DNA of 16,532 nucleotides from JAHECQ01 sp047638695 (lineage in GTDB: Bacteria; Actinomycetota; Acidimicrobiia; Acidimicrobiales; SZUA-35). The position numbers were made by a program, and so were the translations under genes. Shown here piece after piece: positions 7,098-14,180 of this stretch (positions are counted from its first letter, which is position 1; each line of letters begins with the position of its first letter). Under the pieces are notes generated by a model that searched no databases, was not told the DNA's origin, and saw nothing but the letters and a program-made list of their open reading frames with translations. The stretch spans positions 1 to 16,532 of the forward strand of contig JBLINY010000099.1 of NCBI GenBank assembly GCA_047638695.1, written 5' to 3'.

Positions 7098-7319
7098 TCA
7101 GGCCCCGAGCAGGACGAGGAAGGCAACCAATACGGTAACCAAGACAAGACAACTGACCGCGGCCGGATAACGGCAGCTCCAATCCGTCGCATCGAGCCAA
7201 CCAGATTGGTCGACGTTGGTCGGCGGGGCCACCGGCACCCAGACCATTCCTGTTCGCTCCATCTCGTAGACGCCAGCGGTTTGCTGTGGCGTCTGTTCAC
7301 GAAGAATTGGATCGATCAT
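7098..7319 (-). CDS. Small C-terminally anchored membrane protein, 73 aa
   Basis: The family was not recognised. The frame extends to a GTG at 7445 (115 aa), but I prefer the ATG at 7319 because AAAGGA lies seven bases before it, while the GTG has no ribosome binding site. Residues 1-50 are polar (MIDPILREQTPQQTAGVYEM at the start). Residues 52-72 (PAAVSCLVLVTVLVAFLVLL) form a single C-terminal membrane helix. The next gene, also a small tail-anchored protein, follows after one base, so the two are probably an operon and may form a complex. The in-frame upstream extension carries the DGLGV/HDG block that also occurs at 985-1085. Confidence 0.6.
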   Translation of the reverse strand: MIDPILREQTPQQTAGVYEMERTGMVWVPVAPPTNVDQSGWLDATDWSCRYPAAVSCLVLVTVLVAFLVLLGA

Positions 7320-7394
7320 GTCGGTTTCCTTTGTCGCATTTCGATTCCCTTTCCGCTGCCGCCAGATGATCTGGAGGGTTCGTCGGGTATCGCC

Positions 7395-7505
7395 ATCGTG
7401 AATCGAGATCGGAGCGACGCCAAGGCCATCAATGGTCGTTTTCACGGCAGGAACCGTCGCTGCGAGAGACAGGTTCCGGACACGACTTGTCCGGGACAGG
7501 CCTGA
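7395..7505 (-). repeat. Diverged block shared with 985-1085, upstream of the small TM genes
   Basis: See the partner block at 985-1085. This copy contains CCATCGTGAA, GCCATCAATGGTCG and TTGTCCGGGACAGGC in the same order. It covers the 5' leader, or the N-terminal extension, of the gene at 7098-7319. It also contains a short inverted repeat built from TGTCC and GGACA. Confidence 0.5.
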
Positions 7506-7551
7506 GGTCGCATCGCATACTGCGGATTGAGCCGCATGACTGGAGAACCCG

Positions 7552-8094
7552 ATGGAACGCCGAGTTCAACACACCGCACACCTGGATTGGCCATTTGCCG
7601 AGGTATGCGCCGTCCTCGAAAATCGAGGCTCGACGTTATTGGCGGAGGCGACCAAGAATGCCGCCGCTGATGCCGACAATCTCGTGGTCGAAATCGAAGC
7701 CGACCTGCACTTCTTTCATCTCGACGAAGACGTTTCGATCGTCGCAGGACATCTCGTTCGCCATAGCGCCGAGCGGGCAAGCCTCGTCTTGGACTGGCGG
7801 GCCGAGACCCGAACCCGAGTCCTCCCCAACATCGACGCCGACCTCATTGTCCACGCCATCATCCCCCGGGGCCAACATGCGGTCACCGCCATCTCGATCG
7901 TTGGGAACTTTGCCGCACCGCACGGACTCATCCGGGGCCTGGAACAGGTGTGGTTCACCCGGCGAGTCCTCGATCGAGTCGTCGTCTCGTTCATTGATTC
8001 ACTCGTTCGACTGATCGAGCTGGAGCTCAACGCCAAGAGCGTGACCAAGCCGGACGAACGAAAGGCCTCCAGTAGCGACGTAACGGCGGCGTGA
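7552..8094 (+). CDS. Hypothetical protein, 180 aa
   Basis: I do not recognise the family with confidence. The sequence has no signal peptide or membrane helix. Alternating beta-like segments (NLVVEIEADLHFFHLDEDVS; RASLVLDWRAETRTRVLPNI; ADLIVHAIIPRGQHAVTAIS) and a C-terminal helix (RRVLDRVVVSFIDSLVRLIE) recall the layout of START/SRPBCC-type ligand-binding proteins, as does the opening HLDWPFAEVCAVLE. This is only a guess from pattern. The ATG at 7552 has GGAG about nine bases upstream. The frame is intact and codon use looks normal for a GC-rich genome. It stands alone, about 95 bases before the LPVTG surface protein on the same strand. Confidence 0.75.
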   Translation: MERRVQHTAHLDWPFAEVCAVLENRGSTLLAEATKNAAADADNLVVEIEADLHFFHLDEDVSIVAGHLVRHSAERASLVLDWRAETRTRVLPNIDADLIVHAIIPRGQHAVTAISIVGNFAAPHGLIRGLEQVWFTRRVLDRVVVSFIDSLVRLIELELNAKSVTKPDERKASSSDVTAA

Positions 8095-8188
8095 GCAGAC
8101 GTGGACTGATGTCGTACCTCGACAGACGGTAGGGTGACTGCCGGAGAGGCGGAATCCTCCGCTCTTGGGCGCGTGAGGTACGTAGGCG

Positions 8189-8920
8189 ATGAATCGAATG
8201 TCGATGTGGTCTCGTTTGCTTGGCGGGGTCACGGTGCTTCTTCTTGGCATCAGTGCTCCCGGGGCAGCCGTTGAGCTGGTGACTATTCCGATCGATGGGA
8301 TCGTTACCGGCAACGAAGGCGAGAGTGTGTTGGTGGCGGCGGTCGACGTCCCTTCAACGTTCGTCGGCCTCACCTGTCAGATCACTGGCGAAACCGACAA
8401 TCAAGAATCGGTCCACATCAACAATGATCTGCTCATCGTCACCGGTGGCCAAACGATCGTCATTCCCAACTTCGAGGATGAGGGCTTCGTCGTCCACAAC
8501 GGCAGCAGCATCGAAGCAATCTCCGAAACCATCGAGGTCTTCGTACGATTCGGCCCCGACGGGGTTTCATCGGGCGGGTTCAAGGTCGATGTGAATTGCG
8601 ACATCGAACAGCCGCCAACCACAGGAACTACCCCACCGACGACAGCCGACCCCACCACGGTCACCCCCACCAGCGAGGCCCTGCCACCGTCGGGGCCAAC
8701 GGTCGTCGATTCGATTCCCAGCACAACCACGCCGCCCGTCACCGACGTGCCCACGACGACTGCGCCACCGCCGCTCCCACCCGGCACGGAACCAGAGCTT
8801 CCGGTGACCGGCAGTTCGACGGCACAGATCGGGTTGTTCGGTGTGTTCGTCCTCTGCGGCGGATACGTGCTTCGAGACTGGGCCAAGACGCGCTCGATTG
8901 AAACCGACCAACAACCGTAG
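8189..8920 (+). CDS. LPxTG-type cell-surface protein, 243 aa
   Basis: An N-terminal signal peptide (residues about 1-28, SRLLGGVTVLLLGISAPGAA) is followed by a beta-rich domain of about 115 residues. Next comes a Pro/Thr-rich stalk (about residues 143-200, repeated TT and PP), then LPVTG at 204-208, a hydrophobic stretch (IGLFGVFVLCGGYVL) and a charged tail RDWAKTR. This is the standard arrangement for sortase substrates, so the protein is probably anchored to the cell wall or retained in the membrane. The globular part contains two Cys (CQITGETDN and DVNCD), which could form a disulphide. No sortase gene is in the window. ATG at 8189 is used; ATG at 8198 is an alternative. Confidence 0.85.
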   Translation: MNRMSMWSRLLGGVTVLLLGISAPGAAVELVTIPIDGIVTGNEGESVLVAAVDVPSTFVGLTCQITGETDNQESVHINNDLLIVTGGQTIVIPNFEDEGFVVHNGSSIEAISETIEVFVRFGPDGVSSGGFKVDVNCDIEQPPTTGTTPPTTADPTTVTPTSEALPPSGPTVVDSIPSTTTPPVTDVPTTTAPPPLPPGTEPELPVTGSSTAQIGLFGVFVLCGGYVLRDWAKTRSIETDQQP

Positions 8921-8932
8921 GGTCTTCGTGGG

Positions 8933-8956
8933 GTGTCCGCTTCCGGACATTCTTGT
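8933..8956 (+). terminator. Weak hairpin after the LPVTG gene
   Basis: A 6-bp stem (TGTCCG with CGGACA) and a CTTC loop lie 13 bases after the stop, followed by TTCTT. It is short but well placed. Confidence 0.35.
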
Positions 8957-9504
8957 GTCCTTCGCAGACTTCGGATGACCGGGACAGCCGTCAGAATCGG
9001 ATGCACAGTGGAGTTCATCCGAACTTCCACCAAGGGCTACCCATGACGACGGCCCAGACTTCGAGTCGCACCAAGACTCAGAACGATCGGTTGTGGCATG
9101 TTCGCCTCGTTGCGAAGTGGTGATCGGACGATCTTCCGCCTCTGACCGGTGACCTCACCTTCATGGCCGCGTCGGCGGCGAGAATCCAACTTCATCCAGG
9201 TGACGGTCAATACGTCGCCTACTTCGAGATCGAAGCGCATCAACAGCGAGACGATGCTCTGCATCCAGCATATGAACTCAGACCAACCCGACGAGACGAT
9301 CTCTCGCGTCCGAAGGCCACCCGATCCATGTCTCTGCCCATTTGCTGCGATCGATCCGGCAGGTGGCCCACGTGAACATTGTCTACAACGGCCGTGAACT
9401 TTTCTTCGGGACTCCAGCGGAGCTTGCTGCCCTGAGCTACAACTCAACCGGGCTAGCCGGCGAGCATTCCATGGTCGACAGCGACGGCGGCCGGTTCGGG
9501 TCAG
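8957..9504. other. Long stretch without a convincing gene
   Basis: Only short frames occur on both strands, none with a recognised domain together with a ribosome binding site. A 26-codon frame at 9043-9123 and overlapping frames at 9149-9447 gave no family I know. It is probably decayed DNA. Confidence 0.5.
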
Positions 9505-9575
9505 ATGGTGCTGGTGAATTCGGGCAAGGTGCCGGCGATTCGGTAGGGACGGTGGGTCCGGTTCCGCGTTCCTAG
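9505..9575 (+). pseudogene. Possible remnant of an excisionase/MerR-type DNA-binding domain
   Basis: The frame reads MVLVNSGKVPAIR, a TAG stop, then GRWVRFRVP. Excisionase-like winged-helix domains typically have a turn such as NSGKIPAIRVGRWVRF. A lost G and a gained A a few bases apart would explain the stop. Only about 23 codons are recognisable, so this is tentative. Confidence 0.35.
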
Positions 9576-9756
9576 TGGCTGCGTCGTAGGTTCTGGACGA
9601 AGGCGTGACAGCGGAGGACGATCGACGCGGTTCGATTGCTTCGCAGGCCGCACACCGGTCTCAGTCTGGCTTTGAAGCAGCCGTAGACGCAGCCAGATCG
9701 GTGGTGACCTCGAAAGGGCCCTGAGACGACCTCTCATCTGAGCGAGCAACTCTCGC

Positions 9757-10245
9757 CTATAGCTCGTTCAGCGCGTCGACCGACGATTCCCACTGCTCTC
9801 CATGTTCCTCGACGGCATGGAGAAAACACGTCTGAAAAACAGTTGTCCCGGTTAGGCACGACTTCACGACATCTTGCTGCTCACGTTGACTATCTACCCA
9901 GGGTCGGGCGGCCACGATCCACTCGTCAATTGTGATCTGCGAGAGTTCCTCTATTGCAGGCAAACGTTCCAGGCCGGTTCCTTCTGATTCGACAGCAGCG
10001 ACCAGCTCAGCATGAGCAAGTTCAAGCTGGACGACGCGCTCCTCTCCTGCCTCCACGAAGGTGTTCCATTCCCTTTCGCCTTCGGTCGTCTCGGGCAAGC
10101 TAAGCGGGCGCGGATGCCCGTCGGCCAGATAGTCGGAAATCGCCATGTCGTAGGTCTTCAGGGCGCTGACCGTCCGCTCTCCCGCATTACGGCCACACCC
10201 TGCGACAACCAACATCGCTAGCAGGGCAGCTAAGCCTCGATCCAC
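9757..10245 (-). CDS. Putative lipoprotein, 5' end remodelled by IS insertion
   Basis: The present frame starts at GTG 10245, inside the left inverted repeat of the IS1380-like element. The first codons (VDRG) come from the IS. The following LAALLAMLVVAGC is a hydrophobic core ending in a lipobox (VAGC). The mature part of about 145 residues is Glu-rich and helical, with Cys residues at CLTG and CFLH; the family was not recognised. The cut-off 5' part seems to be at 11840-11908. In the present gene the signal peptide has only one Arg and no visible ribosome binding site, so expression and export are doubtful. If the IS provides an outward promoter it might still be made; otherwise it is a pseudogene in practice. 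Confidence 0.6.
   Translation of the reverse strand: MDRGLAALLAMLVVAGCGRNAGERTVSALKTYDMAISDYLADGHPRPLSLPETTEGEREWNTFVEAGEERVVQLELAHAELVAAVESEGTGLERLPAIEELSQITIDEWIVAARPWVDSQREQQDVVKSCLTGTTVFQTCFLHAVEEHGEQWESSVDALNEL
10231..10233. repeat. Target-site duplication TAA, left
   Basis: TAA abuts the left IS end and recurs at 11840-11842 right of the other end. Three bases match; a fourth does not, so its length is uncertain. Confidence 0.55.
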
Positions 10246-10286
10246 CGTTTGGTGAGTGGGTGATCGGGGGCGCGTCCACCAAAAAG

Positions 10287-10346
10287 GCCTCCTGAGCTGG
10301 GAGTCTGTTGATGTCTTACGTCAATAGAACCCGAGCCACAGGAGGC
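10287..10346 (+). promoter_or_regulatory. Hairpin covering the transposase ribosome binding site
   Basis: GCCTCCTG at 10287-10294 pairs with CAGGAGGC at 10339-10346, extended by GCTGGG pairing with CCC(G)AGC. The right arm contains the AGGAGG ribosome binding site for the GTG at 10354. In transcripts entering from outside, the site would be masked; a promoter inside the loop region would leave it free. This fits a known IS self-restraint mechanism but is inferred here. Confidence 0.55.
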
Positions 10347-10353
10347 ACTTTCT

Positions 10354-11667
10354 GTGTCGTCATCTTCGCGCAATCTCGACCGGTTGCAAGCGACCTTCAA
10401 CCACGATGGTTTGGTGGCCAACGCCGGCCTGATTTTGCCTGCCACGCTGATGACCAAGCTCGGTCTCGAGGACCTGATCAACACCTGGGTCAAGACAGGT
10501 TCAGCCCGGCCCGGACGCAAGATCTTGACTCTGGTCGCAGCGATGATCGCGGGCGGAACCCATATCGATCACGTCAACATGTTGCGGGCCGGCGCGACCC
10601 AGGCGGTGTTGCCGTTCAAGGTCATGGCACCGTCAACGATCGGGACGTTCCTACGGTCGTTCACGTTTGGTCATGTTCGCCAACTCGACGCCGTCGCGTC
10701 TCGAACATTGGCTCGTGCCTGGGCGGCGGGCGCTGGCCCCGGAACAGATCGGTTGGTTGTTGATTTGGACTCAACGATTTGCGAGGTCCACGGCAAAGCC
10801 AAGCAGGCTGCGGGCTACGGCTACACCGGCGTCCTTGGGTATCACCCGCTGATCGCGACACGCGCCGGGACTGGTGAGGTGCTGTTTGCTCGGATGCGGC
10901 GTGGCTCAGCGAACACCGTTCGCGGGATCGTCCGATTTGTTGATGAACTCGCGGCGAATCTGACTCGTGCCGGGGCGACTGGGCCAAGGGTGGTGCGGGC
11001 CGATTCGGGGTTCTGGTCATGGAAGATGATCGATCGGCTCAACCGCCACAAGATCGGTTGGTCGATCACGATCCGGCTGATCCCCAAGACCCGGGCGGCG
11101 ATCGCGGAGATCCCGGAGTCGTCGTGGCGAGATATCGACTACACCCTTGCTGGCGAGGCTCAGGTCGCGGAGACGACGTATGTCTCTGGCCGAGGGGAGA
11201 AGCAACGAACGGTGCGGTTGGTGGTTCGTCGGACCAGGTTGGTTGAAGAGGCGCAGCGTCGGTTGTGGCCGGACTGGCGTCACCACGCGTTCATCACCTC
11301 TGACCACGACATCGACGCTGTTGAGGCTGATCGGTTCCACCGCGAGCACGCCGTTGTCGAACTCGCGATCCGTGACCTCAAAGAAGGTGCTGGGCTCGAC
11401 CACATCCCGTCGGGGCACTACCACGCCAACGCGGCGTGGCTGGCATGCGCAGTGCTGGCCCACAACCTTGGTGTGTGGTGCACAAGCCTCGCCGGAGATC
11501 CGTCGGTGACGAACCGGACTCGGCGCACCCGACTGATCTCGTTGGCAGGAGTGATCGTGAACCGGTCAGGACAGATGCTGTTGCGGCTCCCGGCCCGTTG
11601 GCCGTGGGCAAACCAATTCCGCGGTGCGCTCAGCGCTCTGCGGGCGCTGCCCGCACCTACGGGCTGA
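10354..11667 (+). CDS. IS1380-family transposase, 437 aa
   Basis: This DDE transposase cuts and rejoins the element at its inverted repeats. The expected acidic triad is visible: Asp in LVVDLDSTICEVHGKAKQ (about residue 137), Asp in VVRADSGFW (217), and Glu in HAVVELAIRDLKEG (336). GYGYTGVLGYHPL after the first Asp is typical of the family. The GTG start at 10354 is chosen because AGGAGG lies eight bases upstream. The length (437) is normal and the frame is intact. The gene is alone in the element and its ribosome binding site can be hidden in a hairpin. Confidence 0.93.
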   Translation: MSSSSRNLDRLQATFNHDGLVANAGLILPATLMTKLGLEDLINTWVKTGSARPGRKILTLVAAMIAGGTHIDHVNMLRAGATQAVLPFKVMAPSTIGTFLRSFTFGHVRQLDAVASRTLARAWAAGAGPGTDRLVVDLDSTICEVHGKAKQAAGYGYTGVLGYHPLIATRAGTGEVLFARMRRGSANTVRGIVRFVDELAANLTRAGATGPRVVRADSGFWSWKMIDRLNRHKIGWSITIRLIPKTRAAIAEIPESSWRDIDYTLAGEAQVAETTYVSGRGEKQRTVRLVVRRTRLVEEAQRRLWPDWRHHAFITSDHDIDAVEADRFHREHAVVELAIRDLKEGAGLDHIPSGHYHANAAWLACAVLAHNLGVWCTSLAGDPSVTNRTRRTRLISLAGVIVNRSGQMLLRLPARWPWANQFRGALSALRALPAPTG

Positions 11668-11839
11668 CACCCGACTGTGGGACTTGACGCACCCCGACAA
11701 GCAGCGCGTCACCAACACCGATCAGATCACGAACGCTGCTTCGACGAGCCCTCACACCATCGATCCCCAGCCAAGGATCCCAAACAACCGGATCGGCGCT
11801 CACCCGACCAATTCAGATATACGAACGGTGGATCGAGGC

Positions 11840-11842
11840 TAA
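11840..11842. repeat. Target-site duplication TAA, right
   Basis: This matches 10231-10233 on the other side of the insertion sequence. Confidence 0.55.
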
Positions 11843-11908
11843 GGCATAGGGCCTGATTCGGTTTGTTGCGGAATACCTCGGGGCGGGGCTGACACTGCTC
11901 GTCGTCAC
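11840..11908 (-). pseudogene. Likely severed 5' end of the lipoprotein gene at 9757-10245
   Basis: If the IS and one TAA copy are removed, the minus-strand frame continues from here into the lipoprotein. It reads MTTSSVSPAPRYSATNRIRP, then YALAALLAMLVVAGC. The restored N-terminus has two Arg before the hydrophobic core, a better signal peptide than the present one. The start at GTG 11908 is provisional. It is an inference from frame continuity plus the direct TAA repeats. Confidence 0.55.
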
Positions 11909-11928
11909 CGAGAGCGCCCAGCACGTTT

Positions 11929-11964
11929 CCAAAACCTCTCGCCCGATCTAACTTGAGGTTTTGG
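11929..11964. repeat. 10-bp perfect inverted repeat
   Basis: CCAAAACCTC and GAGGTTTTGG are separated by 16 bases. It lies about 20 bases upstream of the likely original start of the severed lipoprotein gene and downstream of the broken DUF202 gene. It could be an operator or a terminator; no protein partner is known. Confidence 0.6.
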
Positions 11965-12045
11965 GCATGGCGGAGATTCGGGCACCAACAGGGTTGGAAT
12001 CCGCCGGGTCGCCGCAACCTGGGTCGAATAAGCGGGACGAACGGC

Positions 12046-12249
12046 CTACTCCAGAAGCGCTCCCCCGGCTGCCACAGCCAACGCCGTACGGATCCACGCA
12101 AGGAATGTCCGCTCATTCGTCAGCGTGACCCGGTAGGCAGGTTCTTGGCCCGACGGATTGAGGGTCGCCCGGCAGCAGCCCTTTGAACACCGGTTAATCC
12201 GAGTTATGCGGAGCGAGTCTTGTGAGCGGCGACGTCTCCCTCGCCCCAT
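12046..12249 (-). pseudogene. Broken DUF202 (YidH-like) membrane protein gene
   Basis: The frame contains YRVTLTNERTFLAWIRTALA then VAAGGALLE, the conserved start of the small DUF202 membrane protein family, and then hits a TAG. Family members continue for another 60 or more residues with further membrane helices, which I could not find in any frame downstream. The upstream residues (GRGRRRRSQDSLRITR) do not look like the family, so the true start is also uncertain. It comes directly after the Thr-rich membrane protein gene on the same strand and may once have been in that operon. Confidence 0.65.
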
Positions 12250-12255
12250 CTCCGC

Positions 12256-12639
12256 CTAGCCCGTCGTCGTCCCGGTGGTGACCACGGTGGTCGAGATCGT
12301 CGTATCGCTATCGGCACCGGTGGTCGTTGACGCTGCTGTCGTGATGGCGGGTCCCTGCAACGTCGTGTCCAACTCGTTGGGAACGGAGGTTTCAGACGTC
12401 GGTTGACCCTCGATCATCAGCCCGTCGGCCGAAGGCAACGTCGTTTCGGTGGTTGGAACGGTGGTCGTGCCTCCGTCTGGCAGGGTCGTTTCCAAGGTCG
12501 TGGTGGTGGTGACAACGAAAACCGGGATCGGCGATGAGGCTACGGCTGGCTTGTCCTCGGGCCGGACGAAGACGTACAAGCCGCTGGCCACGACAAAGAT
12601 GGGGATGGCGGCCATGGTCGACCGTCGCATGCGTTTCAT
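12256..12639 (-). CDS. Thr-rich membrane-anchored protein, 127 aa
   Basis: ATG at 12639 lies 5 bases after the mscS stop, with GGAGGGG upstream. Residues 1-8 are basic (MKRMRRST) and 10-26 hydrophobic (AAIPIFVVASGLYVFVR), giving a signal anchor. The rest is an extended Thr/Pro/Ser-rich tail (VVTTTTTLETTLPDGGTTTV and similar), probably disordered and outside the membrane, perhaps glycosylated. No domain was recognised. Close coupling to mscS suggests a role at the envelope. Such tails are common in Acidimicrobiia secreted proteins. A much longer frame start at 12954 would lie inside mscS and is rejected. Confidence 0.75.
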   Translation of the reverse strand: MKRMRRSTMAAIPIFVVASGLYVFVRPEDKPAVASSPIPVFVVTTTTTLETTLPDGGTTTVPTTETTLPSADGLMIEGQPTSETSVPNELDTTLQGPAITTAASTTTGADSDTTISTTVVTTGTTTG

Positions 12640-12644
12640 GGCTG

Positions 12645-13532
12645 TCACATCCCCTCCGGCGTCATGATCGGGCGCACCGGCTCCATGCCAGCTTCGCTGA
12701 GGCCAAGGGCCACCCGACGTCGCAGTTCTCGACCGGCCTCCCACTGTTCGGTTGCCCGAACCCTGGCGACGATGCGGACCTGGACCACGCCGACGTTGAT
12801 CGCCTGAACACCCAGGACCGCGGGGCTCTCGAGCAACGTGGTGTCCCATGGTTTCTCCTGCCACATCTGCTCGCATACCTCTCGGAGCACCGTGATTGCT
12901 CGGTTGACGTCTTCGTCGGGTCGAAGCGGCACGTCGAGAACAAGGCGGGCCCACTCGACGGACAGGTTGGTGACCTGGCGGATCTCGCCGTTGGGAATGA
13001 ACACCACTTCGCCCTTGATCGTTCGAAGCCGGGTGACTCGCAACGTGATCTCCTCTACCGTTCCGCCAACGCCTTCGGTCGTGCCCGGAGGCGAGATCCT
13101 GACCTCGTCACCGACCGCGAGCTGACGTTCGGCCAGCAGGAAGAAACCGGAGAAGAGATCCTGCATGAGTCGTTGGGCTCCAAAACCTACCGCGACGCCG
13201 ATGACGGTGGCGGTGGGAACGAGGGTGGCAAGAGGCAGCCCGAACCGGTCGGCAATCAACACACCAACCGCGACGAAGACCATCGCGGTCACCAGCCAGC
13301 TCATGGCCTGGGCGATGGCCTTGTGGTGCCTAGGTCCCAACGGGTCAGCGTCGCCGGAGTTCTCGTTGGCAGCCCGCTCTCCCGTCGATAGCAGCCATTT
13401 GGCCGCTCGTACCGTCAACAGTCCACCGGTGAGCAACATCACGACCTCTAGCCCACTGCCTCGAAACCAGAAGGTGAGGTCGTCGATGGTGCGAATCGAC
13501 GCAACGAGAGTCAGAGTTTCCACATTGCCCAC
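12645..13532 (-). CDS. Small-conductance mechanosensitive channel, MscS family, 295 aa
   Basis: MscS channels open under membrane tension and release solutes on osmotic downshock. The sequence has an N-terminal helix (EVVMLLTGGLLTV), a second (MSWLVTAMVFVAVGVLIADR), and the pore-lining Gly/Ala-rich TM3 VIGVAVGFGAQRLMQDLFSG. The beta domain follows with ERQLAVGDEVRI, GTVEEITLRVTRLRTIKGEV and VFIPNGEIRQVTNLS, and then an alpha/beta C-terminal part. The length suits the three-helix core class. I chose GTG at 13532, which overlaps the ppa stop TAG by one base (TAGTG); GTG at 13526 is an alternative. Longer starts would lie deep inside ppa. Confidence 0.92.
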   Translation of the reverse strand: MGNVETLTLVASIRTIDDLTFWFRGSGLEVVMLLTGGLLTVRAAKWLLSTGERAANENSGDADPLGPRHHKAIAQAMSWLVTAMVFVAVGVLIADRFGLPLATLVPTATVIGVAVGFGAQRLMQDLFSGFFLLAERQLAVGDEVRISPPGTTEGVGGTVEEITLRVTRLRTIKGEVVFIPNGEIRQVTNLSVEWARLVLDVPLRPDEDVNRAITVLREVCEQMWQEKPWDTTLLESPAVLGVQAINVGVVQVRIVARVRATEQWEAGRELRRRVALGLSEAGMEPVRPIMTPEGM

Positions 13533-14038
13533 TAATCCGGGTGGTCGGAAGCGAAACGCTTCGTTGCTGCCGCGATTTCTGCCCACGCATCTGAAGTCGG
13601 GCCCCACGAGCCCACTTCGGTGCTTTTCGCTGGCTCGAGTGCCTTGTACACCTCGAAGAAGTGGCCAATCTCGGCGAGCAGAAAGGGCGGAACGTCGCTC
13701 AGGTCGTTCAGATTCTCCCAGCGAGGATCGCCATCGGGTACGGCCAGGATCTTCGCATCCGGCCCTTTCTCATCGACCATCCAAAAGACGCCGACGGGAC
13801 GGCCGCGGATGTGGCACCCCGGTACGGTCGGCTCCTCCAAGAGAACTAGCACATCGAGCGGGTCCCCATCCTCGGCCAGCGTGTCGGGAATGAAGCCGTA
13901 ATCGGCGGGATACGTAGTTGCGGTGAAGAGATGGCGATCAAGCCACAGCTCACCGGACGCGTGATCTATCTCGTACTTGTTGCGCGACCCTTTTGGAATC
14001 TCGACGATGACTTCAACCCAGCCGACGGACTCATTCAC
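13532..14038 (-). CDS. ppa: Inorganic pyrophosphatase, family I, 168 aa
   Basis: This enzyme hydrolyses PPi to two phosphates in the cytosol, with Mg2+, driving biosynthetic reactions. It has the usual length. Diagnostic segments are VEIPKGSRNKYEID near the N-terminus, PADYGFIPDTLAEDGDPLDV with the metal-binding Asp cluster (DGDPLD), RGRPVGVFWMVDEKGPDAKI, and a C-terminal EIGHFFEVYKALEP. GTG at 14038 is preferred because GAGGAG lies five to six bases before it; ATG at 14065 in the same frame is an alternative giving 177 aa. It overlaps mscS by one base, so the two are translationally coupled. A 66-bp fragment of a related gene lies at 1319-1384. Confidence 0.95.
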   Translation of the reverse strand: MNESVGWVEVIVEIPKGSRNKYEIDHASGELWLDRHLFTATTYPADYGFIPDTLAEDGDPLDVLVLLEEPTVPGCHIRGRPVGVFWMVDEKGPDAKILAVPDGDPRWENLNDLSDVPPFLLAEIGHFFEVYKALEPAKSTEVGSWGPTSDAWAEIAAATKRFASDHPD

Positions 14039-14180
14039 GACGTCTCCTCGTGACCAAGCGCTCATGCTGAATCAACGCTCGAATCACTCATGAGGTGCTC
14101 GGTGCGGGTCGTGGACTCGGTTGCGTCATTGCCGCATTGACGTCCTTGTGAAACGGGTCGGGTGCTTACCTGCGGCCCGG

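Larger units (their letters stand above)
10234..11839 (+). mobile_element. IS1380-family-like insertion sequence, 1606 bp, complete
   Basis: A single transposase gene lies between 16-bp perfect terminal inverted repeats: GCCTCGATCCACCGTT at 10234-10249 and its complement at 11824-11839. TAA flanks both ends. The length fits the IS1380 family (about 1.6-1.7 kb). The transposase is uninterrupted, so the element may be active. It separates the two parts of a lipoprotein gene. The stretch 11668-11823 after the transposase holds no gene. Confidence 0.85.

Noticed and set aside
9043..9123. 26-aa ORF MTTAQTSSRTKTQNDRLWHV...
   Set aside because: It is very short, has only a weak ribosome binding site, and has no recognisable similarity or context.
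9037..9447. Minus-strand frame with an S1-like look (FDLEVGDVLTVTWMKLDSRR)
   Set aside because: Only about 20 residues look like the motif; the rest is Arg-rich low-complexity sequence typical of shadow frames.
12256..12954. Longer 232-aa version of the Thr-rich protein
   Set aside because: The extension lies in another frame of mscS; the ATG at 12639 has its own ribosome binding site just after the mscS stop.
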